From JAWSVE01 sp050633885 (lineage in GTDB: Bacteria; Pseudomonadota; Gammaproteobacteria; Pseudomonadales; Cellvibrionaceae), in the NCBI GenBank assembly GCA_050633885.1, contig JBOEHK010000005.1, forward strand, positions 124,001-188,000: a stretch of 64,000 bases of DNA, given 5' to 3'. Under the pieces are notes generated by a model, which was not told where the DNA came from, made no database searches, and worked only from the letters and a program-made list of their open reading frames with translations. Shown here piece after piece: positions 1 to 9,386 of the stretch. A program made the position numbers and the translations under genes. Within the stretch, counting starts at the first letter, position 1; each line of letters opens with the position of its first letter.

Positions 1-761
1 TATACCTTACCGGCAACGGTATCTATAATATCCGACTGACGTTTTTTAGGGTCACAGTTAAAACGATCTGCAAGAGGTGATGTCTCTGGAATTCCTGCCG
101 TACCCATTGAGTCTAATGACCCTGTTTCTGCAATATGAGAATAACTGCAACTCGGGTTGCCACCCAAACGCATCCCTACACGACCACCAGCCAAACTCAA
201 AAATCCATCAGCACGAGGGGCAAAATAATCGGAACAAATAATACGTGTTGTCGTTAGACCACCTTGACTATGACCCGCAAACCAAAAAGATTGAATATTA
301 TTTTTCCCAAGTGCTGAAATCAACAGCTCTGTTAAATCTTGTAGATATTGATCATCTGCTTCAGCTGTCCAAAGCCTAAACGGTTTTATAATGACAGCGG
401 TTGGCGTGGCAACTACCAATCTGTATTTTGTTGCATAATCAGTTATCGGGAAATACAAACGCTGCCAAGCTCCTGCTGATCCTCCACCGTGCAAATTCAG
501 TACAAGCGTCACTTTTTCATCGGCTTTTAAATCGCAAGGGTATTCAAGATAAAATTCTCGACCACTGTTGGGCTCAACTGCATTTGCTTTTGTGGTGATA
601 TCACCACCGAATACACCACACATCGCACCAGCAATAGGACCCTTTACAATCTTATCGCCACCGTCAATTGGATCTTGAGAAAAAGATTGACAACCCACTA
701 CTAAAGCGACCGCCGATAGCCCCATGGAAATTGAACTCAACATTTTTTTTACTTTTATCAT
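1..761 (-). CDS. Polyester-depolymerase/feruloyl-esterase-like alpha/beta hydrolase lipoprotein (partial)
   Basis: The reading frame starts at 761 and runs off the left edge, so the C-terminus, including the catalytic His, is missing. I translated it by hand. It has a lipoprotein signal (lipobox VVGC, Cys24), an oxyanion-hole motif LNLHGGG near residues 89-94 and a nucleophile elbow GHSQGG with Ser165. This is the arrangement of the PHB-depolymerase/feruloyl-esterase branch of alpha/beta hydrolases. A weak GGAAG ribosome site lies upstream, and a second in-frame ATG at 743 would remove six residues. It is the last member of a run of exported ester hydrolases. The fold and export are well supported; the substrate is unknown. 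Confidence 0.75.
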   Translation of the reverse strand, partial: MIKVKKMLSSISMGLSAVALVVGCQSFSQDPIDGGDKIVKGPIAGAMCGVFGGDITTKANAVEPNSGREFYLEYPCDLKADEKVTLVLNLHGGGSAGAWQRLYFPITDYATKYRLVVATPTAVIIKPFRLWTAEADDQYLQDLTELLISALGKNNIQSFWFAGHSQGGLTTTRIICSDYFAPRADGFLSLAGGRVGMRLGGNPSCSYSHIAETGSLDSMGTAGIPETSPLADRFNCDPKKRQSDIIDTVAGKV

Positions 762-816
762 TTTTTTTGCTTCCCTATTTTTTCTTAAAGATCTTTTAAG
801 GTATTTTTAAAACACA

Positions 817-1950
817 TTAAACTATTGGCAAAATTTTGGAGAGATATTGCCAAGCATCATTTGCAGACAACGATACTTTACCGAAACCCATCGTCGTAAT
901 TACCATGTCTTGTTCTGGCAAGACAAAGCAAAATTGTCCTCTTGCTCCAGCAGCAAAATACATTGAAGAAGGTGCATTTTTTACTCGGCTTGTATAGTTA
1001 AGCCACCACAGATAACCGTAAGCAGGGTTAACTTGTGAAGATGCAACAGCATCTTGAATATAATTTTCTGAAATGAGCTGCTCTCCATTCCAACGCCCAC
1101 CATTTAAGTATAACTGCCCTAGCCTCGCCATATCGCGACAAGAAATTAAAATAGAACCTCCAAAACGTACATTACCCGCACTATCCACACCTTCTTTTTG
1201 ATACTCAAAATGCCGACAGCCTAATGGAGTGATCACATGTTCCATCATATATTGATAACTTGTTTTCCCTGTTGCGACAGAAATAATATTTGCGAGGTGA
1301 TCTGCAGGTGCTCCATCATAAAAATATTTTTCACCCGGTTTAATGCTTTTTCCATAACCGGGAGGAGTTCCTTTTTCAGCTTCTTCATACCATTGGTATT
1401 CGGCACCAACACCCGCAAGTGTTTTATCCGAAAGTTTTTTGGGCGGGATTGAACTTGGTTTCATATTCATGGTTCCACCGGAACTCATGGTTAACAAATG
1501 TTGGATCGTTGTTTGCGGATGCAATCCAGATTCAGCTGGAGAATAATATTGACTCGCTAAATCTTTGACATCAATTTTCCCCTCCGTAACAGCTCGCCCG
1601 ACCATTGTAGAACCCCAAGATTTTCCTGACGAAAATGAAACGTTTTTCCATTCAGGATTTGCTAGCGCCCAATCGTTTGCCCAATATTTTTCGAAAGCAA
1701 TTTTCCCGTGACGTACAACAACAATTCCCTGCCTCTCGCCAGCCAACCCTAACTTATTCGCCGCTTCTATGAGAGACTTTTGCGAAAGCCCAACCAAATC
1801 AGGCTCCACATGCTGCCAAGATCCTTTACCGGGACCATTTTCAAGCTCTTTATCTATAAGAGAAAAACGGGAACATGCAGTAGTGAATCCTGCTAAAGAC
1901 ATTGCACTCGAAACAATAAACCTTCTTCTGTTTAACATTGTATTTTTCAC
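817..1950 (-). CDS. Tat-exported serine hydrolase, beta-lactamase class C/EstB fold
   Basis: A 377-residue protein with an RRRF twin-arginine-like signal and a possible lipobox (TTAC, Cys26). The penicillin-binding/class C fold shows an SxxK motif at Ser107-Lys110, a YDG element in the place of YxN, and AAGARGQ replacing the HTG/KTG box near the C-terminus. Members with these changes are usually esterases rather than beta-lactamases. The start is a GTG at 1950, three bases after the stop of the upstream hydrolase, which suggests translational coupling; ATG at 1938 is an alternative. It is probably periplasmic or membrane-anchored and co-transcribed with the neighbouring hydrolase. The substrate is unknown. 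Confidence 0.8.
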   Translation of the reverse strand: MKNTMLNRRRFIVSSAMSLAGFTTACSRFSLIDKELENGPGKGSWQHVEPDLVGLSQKSLIEAANKLGLAGERQGIVVVRHGKIAFEKYWANDWALANPEWKNVSFSSGKSWGSTMVGRAVTEGKIDVKDLASQYYSPAESGLHPQTTIQHLLTMSSGGTMNMKPSSIPPKKLSDKTLAGVGAEYQWYEEAEKGTPPGYGKSIKPGEKYFYDGAPADHLANIISVATGKTSYQYMMEHVITPLGCRHFEYQKEGVDSAGNVRFGGSILISCRDMARLGQLYLNGGRWNGEQLISENYIQDAVASSQVNPAYGYLWWLNYTSRVKNAPSSMYFAAGARGQFCFVLPEQDMVITTMGFGKVSLSANDAWQYLSKILPIV

Positions 1951-1953
1951 TCA

Positions 1954-3417
1954 TCACTTCAATGCATTTACAACATCGGCAGAAAATTTTGCGATATTAA
2001 ACCCTTTGCCTCTATCAAGTCCGCGACGAACGACAACAAGATTTTCTGAAGGAATTATCATCGCGTACTGTCCTAATGCGCCACCGGGCGAATAGGCTTT
2101 TTTAGGGAGCCCTTCCATACCATCGTAAATCCAAAATTGCGCTCCATAACCTGCTCGACCTGGAGTACCAAATGATTTTGGTTGAGCCTTAGCTAAAGTT
2201 GAGACGTAGTCAGCCCAATTGTCAGGCAAGATTTGTTCACCCTTCCATTTCCCTTTTGCTAAATACAACAAACCGAAACGACCAAAGTCTCTCGCCGTGC
2301 TCCAACATTGACCTGATGTATTAAAGTCGCCACGCCAGTCACCTTCTAGAATTGTTCGCGTCATTCCAATCTTCCATAAAAATTCTTTATGAGGATAACT
2401 CATCCATTTCTTGTCATTCCCCAGAGCTTCTCGAAGTGCTCTTGTTGCAAGAATGGTGTCGGAACCAGCATAAACAAAACGTTCACCCGGTTTGGAATCG
2501 ATGACATTCCACATCGACACTTCTGATGCTGGCGCGCCGGAACCATAAATTTCACCCTGAGGATTTCTTCCTGCCTCCGTATACAATCCACTGGCCATTT
2601 GTAACAAATTATTTATCGAGATCTCACCACGAGGGTCACCTGGGGTTTGCCATGCTTTCAGTGGTGCTTTTTGATGAATATCAAGCATGCCTTTTTGCAC
2701 ACCCACACCAACTAGAGAAGCACTTATACTTTTACACATTGAATTGGTTCGCGAAGACGTGTGCTGATTCCACCCATTGGCATAACGCTCTGCAACAATT
2801 TTGCCATCTTTAACTACCACAACTCCCCATGTATTGCCGCTATAGACTCCACTTTGATTCTTAAACGCTTCATCTAAAATTTTAGATACAGCTTGTTCTT
2901 TTTGAGTAGTCAATTTAGAGATCGCGTTGACGTCCCCCATGGGCCAAGGCTCATCATCTAAGTTTGGAGTTGTTATTCTTTTTGACATCCTCGGAAGTTT
3001 ATCTACCAGTTCAACTGACGCCCCAATCGGTAGCTGAGTACAACCCAATGCAGGACGCCAAGCTGCAATTCGCGGCTCCATATCATCAGAAAATTTAACA
3101 CTGACTAATTTTTTTTCTCGATCAATCACTGTCGCCATGCCATCACTTGCGCGGCCACTCATAGTTTTCTGCACCATTTCATCGGACAAACCTGAAGCGA
3201 ATGTCCCTGTACAAAGATGCAAAGCCCTGTAACCTGCTGAACGTGCGGCGGCATGCCTATCTGTCACTAATTTAGGAGCTGGCCTTAATGCACCTGCAGC
3301 TGGTCGAGGACCAGACGCAGATTGCTGGGCAAAAGACCCTGAAGACAATACTGACAAACTGGTTAAGAAAAGAAACGATTGAATGGCTATTGAAAATATT
3401 GATGTATTTTTTTTCAT
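1954..3417 (-). CDS. Exported serine hydrolase, beta-lactamase fold with N-terminal extension
   Basis: A 487-residue protein with a Sec signal peptide (about residues 1-30, cleavage after SFA). About 150 residues of unassigned sequence precede the catalytic domain. The domain carries SxxK as Ser226-Met-Cys-Lys229, a YAG element and a PGGALGQ box near the C-terminus, as in EstB-type esterases. The extra N-terminal part contains two or three cysteines that could form a disulfide in the periplasm. It is paralogous to the next gene downstream but diverged. An esterase of unknown substrate is the best reading; DD-peptidase activity is less likely. Confidence 0.78.
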   Translation of the reverse strand: MKKNTSIFSIAIQSFLFLTSLSVLSSGSFAQQSASGPRPAAGALRPAPKLVTDRHAAARSAGYRALHLCTGTFASGLSDEMVQKTMSGRASDGMATVIDREKKLVSVKFSDDMEPRIAAWRPALGCTQLPIGASVELVDKLPRMSKRITTPNLDDEPWPMGDVNAISKLTTQKEQAVSKILDEAFKNQSGVYSGNTWGVVVVKDGKIVAERYANGWNQHTSSRTNSMCKSISASLVGVGVQKGMLDIHQKAPLKAWQTPGDPRGEISINNLLQMASGLYTEAGRNPQGEIYGSGAPASEVSMWNVIDSKPGERFVYAGSDTILATRALREALGNDKKWMSYPHKEFLWKIGMTRTILEGDWRGDFNTSGQCWSTARDFGRFGLLYLAKGKWKGEQILPDNWADYVSTLAKAQPKSFGTPGRAGYGAQFWIYDGMEGLPKKAYSPGGALGQYAMIIPSENLVVVRRGLDRGKGFNIAKFSADVVNALK

Positions 3418-3463
3418 TATTTATCTCATTATTTTTTTATGTATCGCCCATAAAAATTACTAT

Positions 3464-3506
3464 GGTTATCGAGCATGAGTTATCTAGACACGAGTTATCT
3501 TGACAT
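3464..3506. repeat. Short tandem repeat, 15-bp unit
   Basis: Two 15-bp units, GAGTTATCTAGACAC and GAGTTATCTTGACAT, lie back to back (3477-3506). A more degenerate 13-bp copy precedes them at 3464. The second unit contains the stop codon of the carboxylesterase ending at 3495, so the duplication spans a gene end and lies about 60 bp upstream of the next start. Confidence 0.8.
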
Positions 3507-5114
3507 AGCACGCCGGTGTAATGCATTACCGCCATCTTGTTGACTCGGATAGTCCGCCATAAAAAGTCGCTCTTTTTTGTGAGGATCATTTTCTAAATAA
3601 CTGGGGACATCAAACATCATTGTCAGGCGATTTTTTAAATCATAAGGCCGCCATTTCGGAATACTGTCATTATTTGGATCGCCTTGTTTAGCAAAAGCAA
3701 TCCAACTATTTGCCATATTATTGACCATGGCATGAGTCTCTTCTGTTTCAGGTCCAGTTATATGTGGAAGCGCAGCTACAGTATCAAATATAAATGGAAG
3801 ATCTAAAGAATGCTGAGATATCCTCCGCCCGCCTTCAACCGGTTGACGCCACATTAAGCGGTACACATAGGTATTATTTTTACTCCCCGACTTCACTCTT
3901 TGCTCTGCCATAATGGTTTGATCACGAACATATCCACGAGCAGAAGCAATTTTAAAAAACACTTCCGATGGGTTTGAATTCGGTCGAGACGCCTTGAATA
4001 TTTTATATGCTTCATCAATATCATCTTCCAATATAAATGCTTTTAAGCGCGCTTTCGCTTGCGCCTCATTCATATCAAAAATTCCTTCGATACCGCCCAT
4101 TTGATTCGTTAACTCAGTGCGAGTAGTTCCCAGCATCATGGGCAGATGGCTAGATATAGCCGGAGCGCTTGGCAACCAAGGCTGTGTCGGAAAAGTTATT
4201 CCATCTAACATAGGCGAAAAACGTGAGCCAGCAGCACTGATTACTTTTCTCTGCACTCGAGATAAAATATTGACATCTAACGACTGAAGTTTTATTGCAT
4301 CTTTTTTTGCTATTCCTAATTCTTTTAATAAATTTTCTGTCAGGTTATTGGCATGCTCTTCAGTTTGTACTTTCAGATGAGAGCCACTCTGGACAACACC
4401 TTTATGAAATAATCCTTGCGATAACGGAGAGGCGTAATTCAAACTAACTTTTCTTCCACCGCCAGACTGACCATAAATCATCACGTTATCGGGATCACCA
4501 CCAAAATTTGAAATATTTTCTTTCACCCATTGCATAGAGGCAATCAAATCTAAAAAGCCAACATTTCCAGATTGTTGAAAGTCCTCGCCAAGTAATTCCC
4601 CAAGATAGCAATGTCCAAATACATTCAAGCGATGATTAATAGTAATAACAACAACATCACCACGATGAGCAATATGCGTTCCATCATAGAAAGGCATTGA
4701 GCCAACACCGGCTTCAAAACCACCACCATGAAACCACAGCATCACCGGCCGTTTTTTATTATCTAATTTAGGCGTCCACACATTTAGACGCAGACAGTCA
4801 TCAGACATAGGTTCTGAACCGGCCAAGCGAGTTTGAGCTTGCGGAGCTTGATCTCCGTATTCAAAAGCATCTCGAACACCCGCCCAAGTGGGCGGCGAAA
4901 CCGGCGGCATAAAACGTTTTTTTCCGCCTGTTGAAGCACCATAGCGAATACCTTTGAAAACATTAACACCACGGGTATTGGTGATACCTCTCAGTTGGCC
5001 CTGTGCTGTTTCTACAACAGGCTTTTTGCCAGAAGTCGCAAACGAAACATGTGGTATCACGAGACCTGATGCCGTCATCGTTAACCCGCCACCAATAAAC
5101 GCTCTTCGCTTCAT
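3495..5114 (-). CDS. Tat-exported type-B carboxylesterase (paralog 1)
   Basis: A 539-residue type-B carboxylesterase, the usual family length. An N-terminal KRRAFIGGG twin-arginine-like signal precedes FKGIRYGA, the oxyanion HGGG (about 129-132), the nucleophile elbow GQSGGG (Ser217), the acidic triad member in RTELTN and the His in QHSLDLPF. The start is supported by GGAGAA 4-5 bases upstream. It is very similar in plan to the paralogs at 7738 and 10701: all share the FKGIRYGA or FKGVRYGA block and a GxSGGG elbow. It hydrolyses carboxylic esters, probably in the periplasm. The substrate is unknown. Confidence 0.88.
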   Translation of the reverse strand: MKRRAFIGGGLTMTASGLVIPHVSFATSGKKPVVETAQGQLRGITNTRGVNVFKGIRYGASTGGKKRFMPPVSPPTWAGVRDAFEYGDQAPQAQTRLAGSEPMSDDCLRLNVWTPKLDNKKRPVMLWFHGGGFEAGVGSMPFYDGTHIAHRGDVVVITINHRLNVFGHCYLGELLGEDFQQSGNVGFLDLIASMQWVKENISNFGGDPDNVMIYGQSGGGRKVSLNYASPLSQGLFHKGVVQSGSHLKVQTEEHANNLTENLLKELGIAKKDAIKLQSLDVNILSRVQRKVISAAGSRFSPMLDGITFPTQPWLPSAPAISSHLPMMLGTTRTELTNQMGGIEGIFDMNEAQAKARLKAFILEDDIDEAYKIFKASRPNSNPSEVFFKIASARGYVRDQTIMAEQRVKSGSKNNTYVYRLMWRQPVEGGRRISQHSLDLPFIFDTVAALPHITGPETEETHAMVNNMANSWIAFAKQGDPNNDSIPKWRPYDLKNRLTMMFDVPSYLENDPHKKERLFMADYPSQQDGGNALHRRAMSR

Positions 5115-5167
5115 TTTCTTCTCCGTTGTTTTAATTTTTTAGACATTAAGTTTTTATAATTATATTG

Positions 5168-6613
5168 TTACGGACGGCTTGTGGGGCCAGGCTCTGCTCC
5201 ATTGGGCGGCGAACGCAATTCATCCGCATGAGCCAATGAAGGAAATTCTTGGAGTATAGCGACGGTTTTATTATTTTCATCTGTTCTCGCTGGCCACTTA
5301 AATCCATCGGCACAATCAATAGTTGTCGATCCTGCTGGCAGCTTAGCAAAAGCTACCCAACAAGAATGAATGCGTTTTGCTACGGCTTTATCTTTTGCTG
5401 TCATGTTTTTACCGGCGCGTCTATCGTGATCAACAGTATCAAACACATAAGGAATTTCTGCGGCATGAGGAGCACCATTAGGCTGCTCTTTCCTACGCCA
5501 ATCGGGAACATAATCAAAAAAATACTGCCAAACCGGCTCACCACCTTGCGCATATGTCGCTACTAATTGTGTCCCCCGTAATCGACCTTCATCACTATTA
5601 GTACCAATGATCATGGCGACATCATTTTCATTTCCAGAAGAAAAGCTTTCTAAAATCGATTGTGTTTTTATTCGGCTATCCAAAATAGTACGAACACCTC
5701 GCCCTATTTTACGATCCATAATGATTTTCTCTGCAGGAATTTTTCGTAATTGTTCCGACGTGAGACTGCCCGAAAAACCGAGATTGCTCATCGCTTCAAC
5801 ACCACGCTTTTCAGCATCTTCTAATGTTGTCGCCGGCGTTGGTAGCGAACCCGTAGATTGGATAATTGCTTTTTCAAACAATCCTTTTGCGATAGGAGAT
5901 GTCACTAAGTTTGCTGTAATCGTTGCACCAGCGGATTCCCCAAATAAAATAATATTATTCTGATCACCGCCAAAAACTTCGGCGTTATCCTTTATCCAAC
6001 GTAAGGCTGCCACCACGTCAAGTAAATGATAATTGCCAAAACCTTCTTGGGTTTGTTTTGCCTCAGCAGTCAAAGCGGGGATAGAAAAACCGCCTAAAGC
6101 CCCAAGCCGATAATTGACAGTGACCAGAATAATTCCGTCTCGTGCAAACGCTTCCCCATTGTAGGTAGGAACGCTGCCTGCACCCATGACTCCACCACCG
6201 CCATATACCCAAAGCATAATAGGTGCTTTTTTTGAATTAGCTGGAGCCCAAATATTTAAATACAAACAATCTTCACTACTGTCGCCTTTTACACCGGCAC
6301 CATTCCACGAACCATCGGTATTAGTTCTCTGCAAGCAAGGTAATGAAAAAGTTTTTGCATCTCTAACACCTTTCCAGTGGATAGGTTTCGGTGGCATCCA
6401 ACGCAGATCTCCCACCGGCGGCTTTGCAAAAGGAACACCCTTAAAAACATTAATTAATGCGGGGGTCTTTATTTGGTAACCAGCCAGCTCACCTGAATGA
6501 GTCACGACATTAACTGACTTTACTTTTGATAAATGATCTTCAGCTCTCGTAAAAAGTACTACCGACAATAAGCTGGTCATGATTATGATCTGAAGAATAT
6601 TCACAGGTATCAC
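5168..6613 (-). CDS. Exported type-B carboxylesterase (divergent, short)
   Basis: A 481-residue type-B carboxylesterase with an N-terminal hydrophobic signal. Ser227 sits in GESAGA, the acidic residue is in TNSDEGR and the His in APHAAEIPY. It differs from its neighbours: the oxyanion motif is VYGGGG, with Tyr where His is normal, and about 50 residues are missing relative to the paralogs. The annotated start is GTG at 6613. A second GTG at 6604 has better spacing from AGGGGA, so the N-terminus is uncertain. It is divergently oriented from the IclR gene, which may control it. Confidence 0.85.
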   Translation of the reverse strand: MIPVNILQIIIMTSLLSVVLFTRAEDHLSKVKSVNVVTHSGELAGYQIKTPALINVFKGVPFAKPPVGDLRWMPPKPIHWKGVRDAKTFSLPCLQRTNTDGSWNGAGVKGDSSEDCLYLNIWAPANSKKAPIMLWVYGGGGVMGAGSVPTYNGEAFARDGIILVTVNYRLGALGGFSIPALTAEAKQTQEGFGNYHLLDVVAALRWIKDNAEVFGGDQNNIILFGESAGATITANLVTSPIAKGLFEKAIIQSTGSLPTPATTLEDAEKRGVEAMSNLGFSGSLTSEQLRKIPAEKIIMDRKIGRGVRTILDSRIKTQSILESFSSGNENDVAMIIGTNSDEGRLRGTQLVATYAQGGEPVWQYFFDYVPDWRRKEQPNGAPHAAEIPYVFDTVDHDRRAGKNMTAKDKAVAKRIHSCWVAFAKLPAGSTTIDCADGFKWPARTDENNKTVAILQEFPSLAHADELRSPPNGAEPGPTSRP

Positions 6614-6754
6614 TTCCCCTAGTTGAAAACTGGATGCGCCTTGCTTACGTGGGCTTTCTGACTTGATCTATTTAAGCGAAAGAATTGAATTTTGAAACAA
6701 CGCTTTTATTCTTATTATAATGACTATAACATTTGAATATTATTCTGTTAAATA

Positions 6755-6765
6755 GAACATCGTTC
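6755..6765. promoter_or_regulatory. Possible IclR operator (GAAC-ATC-GTTC)
   Basis: An interrupted palindrome, GAAC-3nt-GTTC, sits in the divergent spacer between the carboxylesterase at 5168 and the IclR gene, flanked by TGT and ACA further out. IclR-family proteins bind short palindromes in such divergent regions. The assignment is inferred from position and symmetry only. Confidence 0.3.
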
Positions 6766-6874
6766 CACATTACAAAACCTAACAGAAAGTTTAGCTAGCT
6801 CTAAAAATGGGTTTTACACTCAAAAAGCTAACTCATTGCTATTCATATACATCAAACAGGCAAAGGCGAAGACG

Positions 6875-7666
6875 ATGACAGCAAGCTTACTTGAGGCACC
6901 CAAAGACTCTAAGCACACTCAACGACTCGATTCGACACTCATCAAAGGGCTAAAAGTTCTTGAGAGGCTAAATCGCTCAGAAGCGCCGATGAGCATCTCA
7001 ACGCTAGCGGCTGAGTTTGATCTAGGGAAAAGCAATATCCACAGAACATTGGCAACCCTTGTGGAAGCCGGTTATGTGGCCCAGAACGGAGAAGGCCATT
7101 ATTTTTCTTCGCTCAGAGTCTGGGAGCAAGGTATGCGCGTTATTTCTCGTAACCAATTACGCCGAGTTGCCCTCCCCTTTATGCATCGTTTGTATCAAGA
7201 TACAACAGAAACCGTCAATCTAATTGCTTTGGATGGCTTCGACTCTCTTTATCTCGAACAAATAGCTTCCCCTGTTCCCATTCGACCTAGTACGACTATT
7301 GGTGAGCGTGTACCGGCAATTTTTACGGTATCAGGAAAAGTCATTCTTTCCTCTCAAAATAATTTTGAAAAAAATGTTCGCGCTATCTTTTCAGCTCAAA
7401 AAATGCCAAAGCCAACATTTAAGCTGAACGAATTATTATCAGAAATGAAAACCATGAACGAAAATGGTTATGGGTTATCAGCAAGTTCTTGGAGAAAAGG
7501 AGTGAATAGCTTAGCTGGGGTCATTTTCGGTGCCGATGGAAACCCTGTCGGCGCTATTGCAGTAGCTGGAGCAAAAGAAAGGTTTACGAAAGAAAAAATG
7601 AAAAAATCTATCTCTACTGTTTTAAATACCTGTACAGAAATCAGCGTAGCATTAGGCGCGACCTAA
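6875..7666 (+). CDS. IclR-family transcriptional regulator
   Basis: Two-domain IclR regulator of about 263 residues. The N-terminal winged helix-turn-helix contains MSISTLAAEFDLGKSNIHRTL. It is followed by the linker helix and a C-terminal effector-binding domain with the typical SSWRKGVNSLAGVIF segment, GAIAV and a closing predicted helix. A TTG codon at 6836 would add 13 residues; ATG at 6875 is preferred because the domain begins shortly after it. The gene is divergent from the esterases at 5168 and 3495 and is followed by an esterase and a DapA-like gene on its own strand, so it is the likely local regulator. IclR members usually sense small organic acids. Confidence 0.88.
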   Translation: MTASLLEAPKDSKHTQRLDSTLIKGLKVLERLNRSEAPMSISTLAAEFDLGKSNIHRTLATLVEAGYVAQNGEGHYFSSLRVWEQGMRVISRNQLRRVALPFMHRLYQDTTETVNLIALDGFDSLYLEQIASPVPIRPSTTIGERVPAIFTVSGKVILSSQNNFEKNVRAIFSAQKMPKPTFKLNELLSEMKTMNENGYGLSASSWRKGVNSLAGVIFGADGNPVGAIAVAGAKERFTKEKMKKSISTVLNTCTEISVALGAT

Positions 7667-7737
7667 TCAAACATTTCACTAGAACGATTTAAATACTCAA
7701 CATATTAACAACGATAAAATAATCGAGGATTAAATTC

Positions 7738-9351
7738 ATGAAACGACGGCAATTACTAGCCGGTGCAGGTGCTTTAACTGCTTCCGCTTACCTCAGTTCT
7801 CTAAACGCTTCCGAAGCTGAACTATTTCCAGTTGTTGAAACAGCTAACGGCAAACTTCGCGGATTAGTGAGTGGAGGCACATCAATATTTAAAGGAATCC
7901 GATACGGTGCCGATACCAGCGGAAAAAATCGTTTTATGCCCCCACAACCGGTAGAAAAATGGGCAGGCGTAAGAGATGCTTTTGGCTACGGAAATATTGC
8001 ACCCCAAATCCCTGGAAATCGTCGCCATGTTTATGCGGATTTAATTTTGAACGACGTTCAGTCGGGCGGAATGGGTGAAGATTGTTTGGTATTAAATTTA
8101 TGGACTCCTGAACCTAAAAAGGGGGCCAAGCGCCCCGTGTTAGTAAGATTTCATGGCGGTGGTTTTTATGGCGGTTCAAGTAACACCCCAGGCAATGATG
8201 GCTGGATGCTATCTCAATTAGGTGATTGCGTTGTCGTGAATGTGAATCATCGTTTAAGCTCATTAGGATTTCTTTATTTAGGTGAAGACAATGATTTTGC
8301 CGACTCAGGTTCAGTGGGCATGCAAGATTTAGTCGCCGCCTTAGATTGGGTGAAAAAAAATATTGAATCGTTTGGTGGCGATCCCGATCGCGTTTTAACT
8401 TTTGGACAATCAGGAGGTGGTGCAAAAGTTAGCCACATGCTAACCATGCCGTCAGCAAAAGGGTTATTCCATAGCGCCGGCGTCATGAGTGGATCATCGT
8501 TAGTCGCGATGGATAGAGAAAGTGCTGAAAAAGTATCTTCAAAATTACTGAATAAACTAGGATTAGGTTATAACGATATTAAAAAATTGCAAAATGTTCC
8601 TTTCTCAACGTTATTAAATGCTCAAGCTGAGGTTGAAGCTGTTGAGCGATCTCGCGGTGAAGCACCTCGTTCATTTTCTCCCGTCATCGGTTCAGCCATT
8701 CCAAGAAACCCTTTCCATCCTGATGCCCCACCGCTGTCAAAAGATATTCCCATGATAGTCAGTTCAGTCTTAGACGAACGCACCTACCGTGAACGCAATT
8801 TCAATATGACATGGGACGACGTGCAAAACATGTTGCAGAAACGCGTCGGAAAAGATGCCGACAAGCTTCTCAGAATGTATCGGAATGAAGATTCAAAGGC
8901 GAGTCCGTTTATTATTAATGCCCGCATTATTACTGACGATTCTTTCCGTCGCAGCGCACATATTATGTCAGATAGAAAAGCAGAACAGGCCCAAAAAGGA
9001 GGTGCTCCCATTTATAAATATTTATGGACCTCACCAAGTCCCGCATTTAATGGTCGCTATGGCGCTGTTCACGGTATCGATGTGTCTTATTCTATGTACG
9101 ACATTCGTTTCCCTTTAGCTGGACCAACCGATGCCAACCTTCAGCTTGCAAAACAAATCGCTAGCGCGTGGATTTCTCTGGCAGCAACCGGCAACCCTAA
9201 TAATGATCACACACCTGAATGGCCAACCTATGACACAAAAAATCGCACAACGATGGTGTTTGGTCAACCAAGCTTTGCTGTCAACGATCCTCGAAAAGTA
9301 TTTAGGGAATATTGGGCAGAACAAAGCAGTGGCGTAAAGCGATCCATATAA
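7738..9351 (+). CDS. Tat-exported type-B carboxylesterase (paralog 2)
   Basis: A 537-residue type-B carboxylesterase with a KRRQLLAGAG twin-arginine-like signal, the FKGIRYGA block, an HGGG oxyanion motif, nucleophile elbow GQSGGG and a candidate His in AVHGIDVSY. The acidic triad residue is probably the Glu of LDERTYRE. It follows the IclR gene by 71 bp and precedes the DapA-like gene by 35 bp, consistent with one transcript. It is a close paralog of the enzyme at 3495 by shared blocks and length. Periplasmic ester hydrolysis is likely; the substrate is unknown. Confidence 0.88.
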   Translation: MKRRQLLAGAGALTASAYLSSLNASEAELFPVVETANGKLRGLVSGGTSIFKGIRYGADTSGKNRFMPPQPVEKWAGVRDAFGYGNIAPQIPGNRRHVYADLILNDVQSGGMGEDCLVLNLWTPEPKKGAKRPVLVRFHGGGFYGGSSNTPGNDGWMLSQLGDCVVVNVNHRLSSLGFLYLGEDNDFADSGSVGMQDLVAALDWVKKNIESFGGDPDRVLTFGQSGGGAKVSHMLTMPSAKGLFHSAGVMSGSSLVAMDRESAEKVSSKLLNKLGLGYNDIKKLQNVPFSTLLNAQAEVEAVERSRGEAPRSFSPVIGSAIPRNPFHPDAPPLSKDIPMIVSSVLDERTYRERNFNMTWDDVQNMLQKRVGKDADKLLRMYRNEDSKASPFIINARIITDDSFRRSAHIMSDRKAEQAQKGGAPIYKYLWTSPSPAFNGRYGAVHGIDVSYSMYDIRFPLAGPTDANLQLAKQIASAWISLAATGNPNNDHTPEWPTYDTKNRTTMVFGQPSFAVNDPRKVFREYWAEQSSGVKRSI

Positions 9352-9386
9352 ATACTATTTTATAAAAAATAATAACGGAAAACGTA

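Noticed and set aside
817..1950. True beta-lactamase (antibiotic resistance)
   Set aside because: The KTG/HTG box is replaced by AAGARGQ and the gene sits in an esterase cluster, which fits an EstB-type esterase better.
8114..8425. Minus-strand frames inside the carboxylesterase at 7738
   Set aside because: They lie wholly inside a gene with intact catalytic motifs and show no domain of their own.
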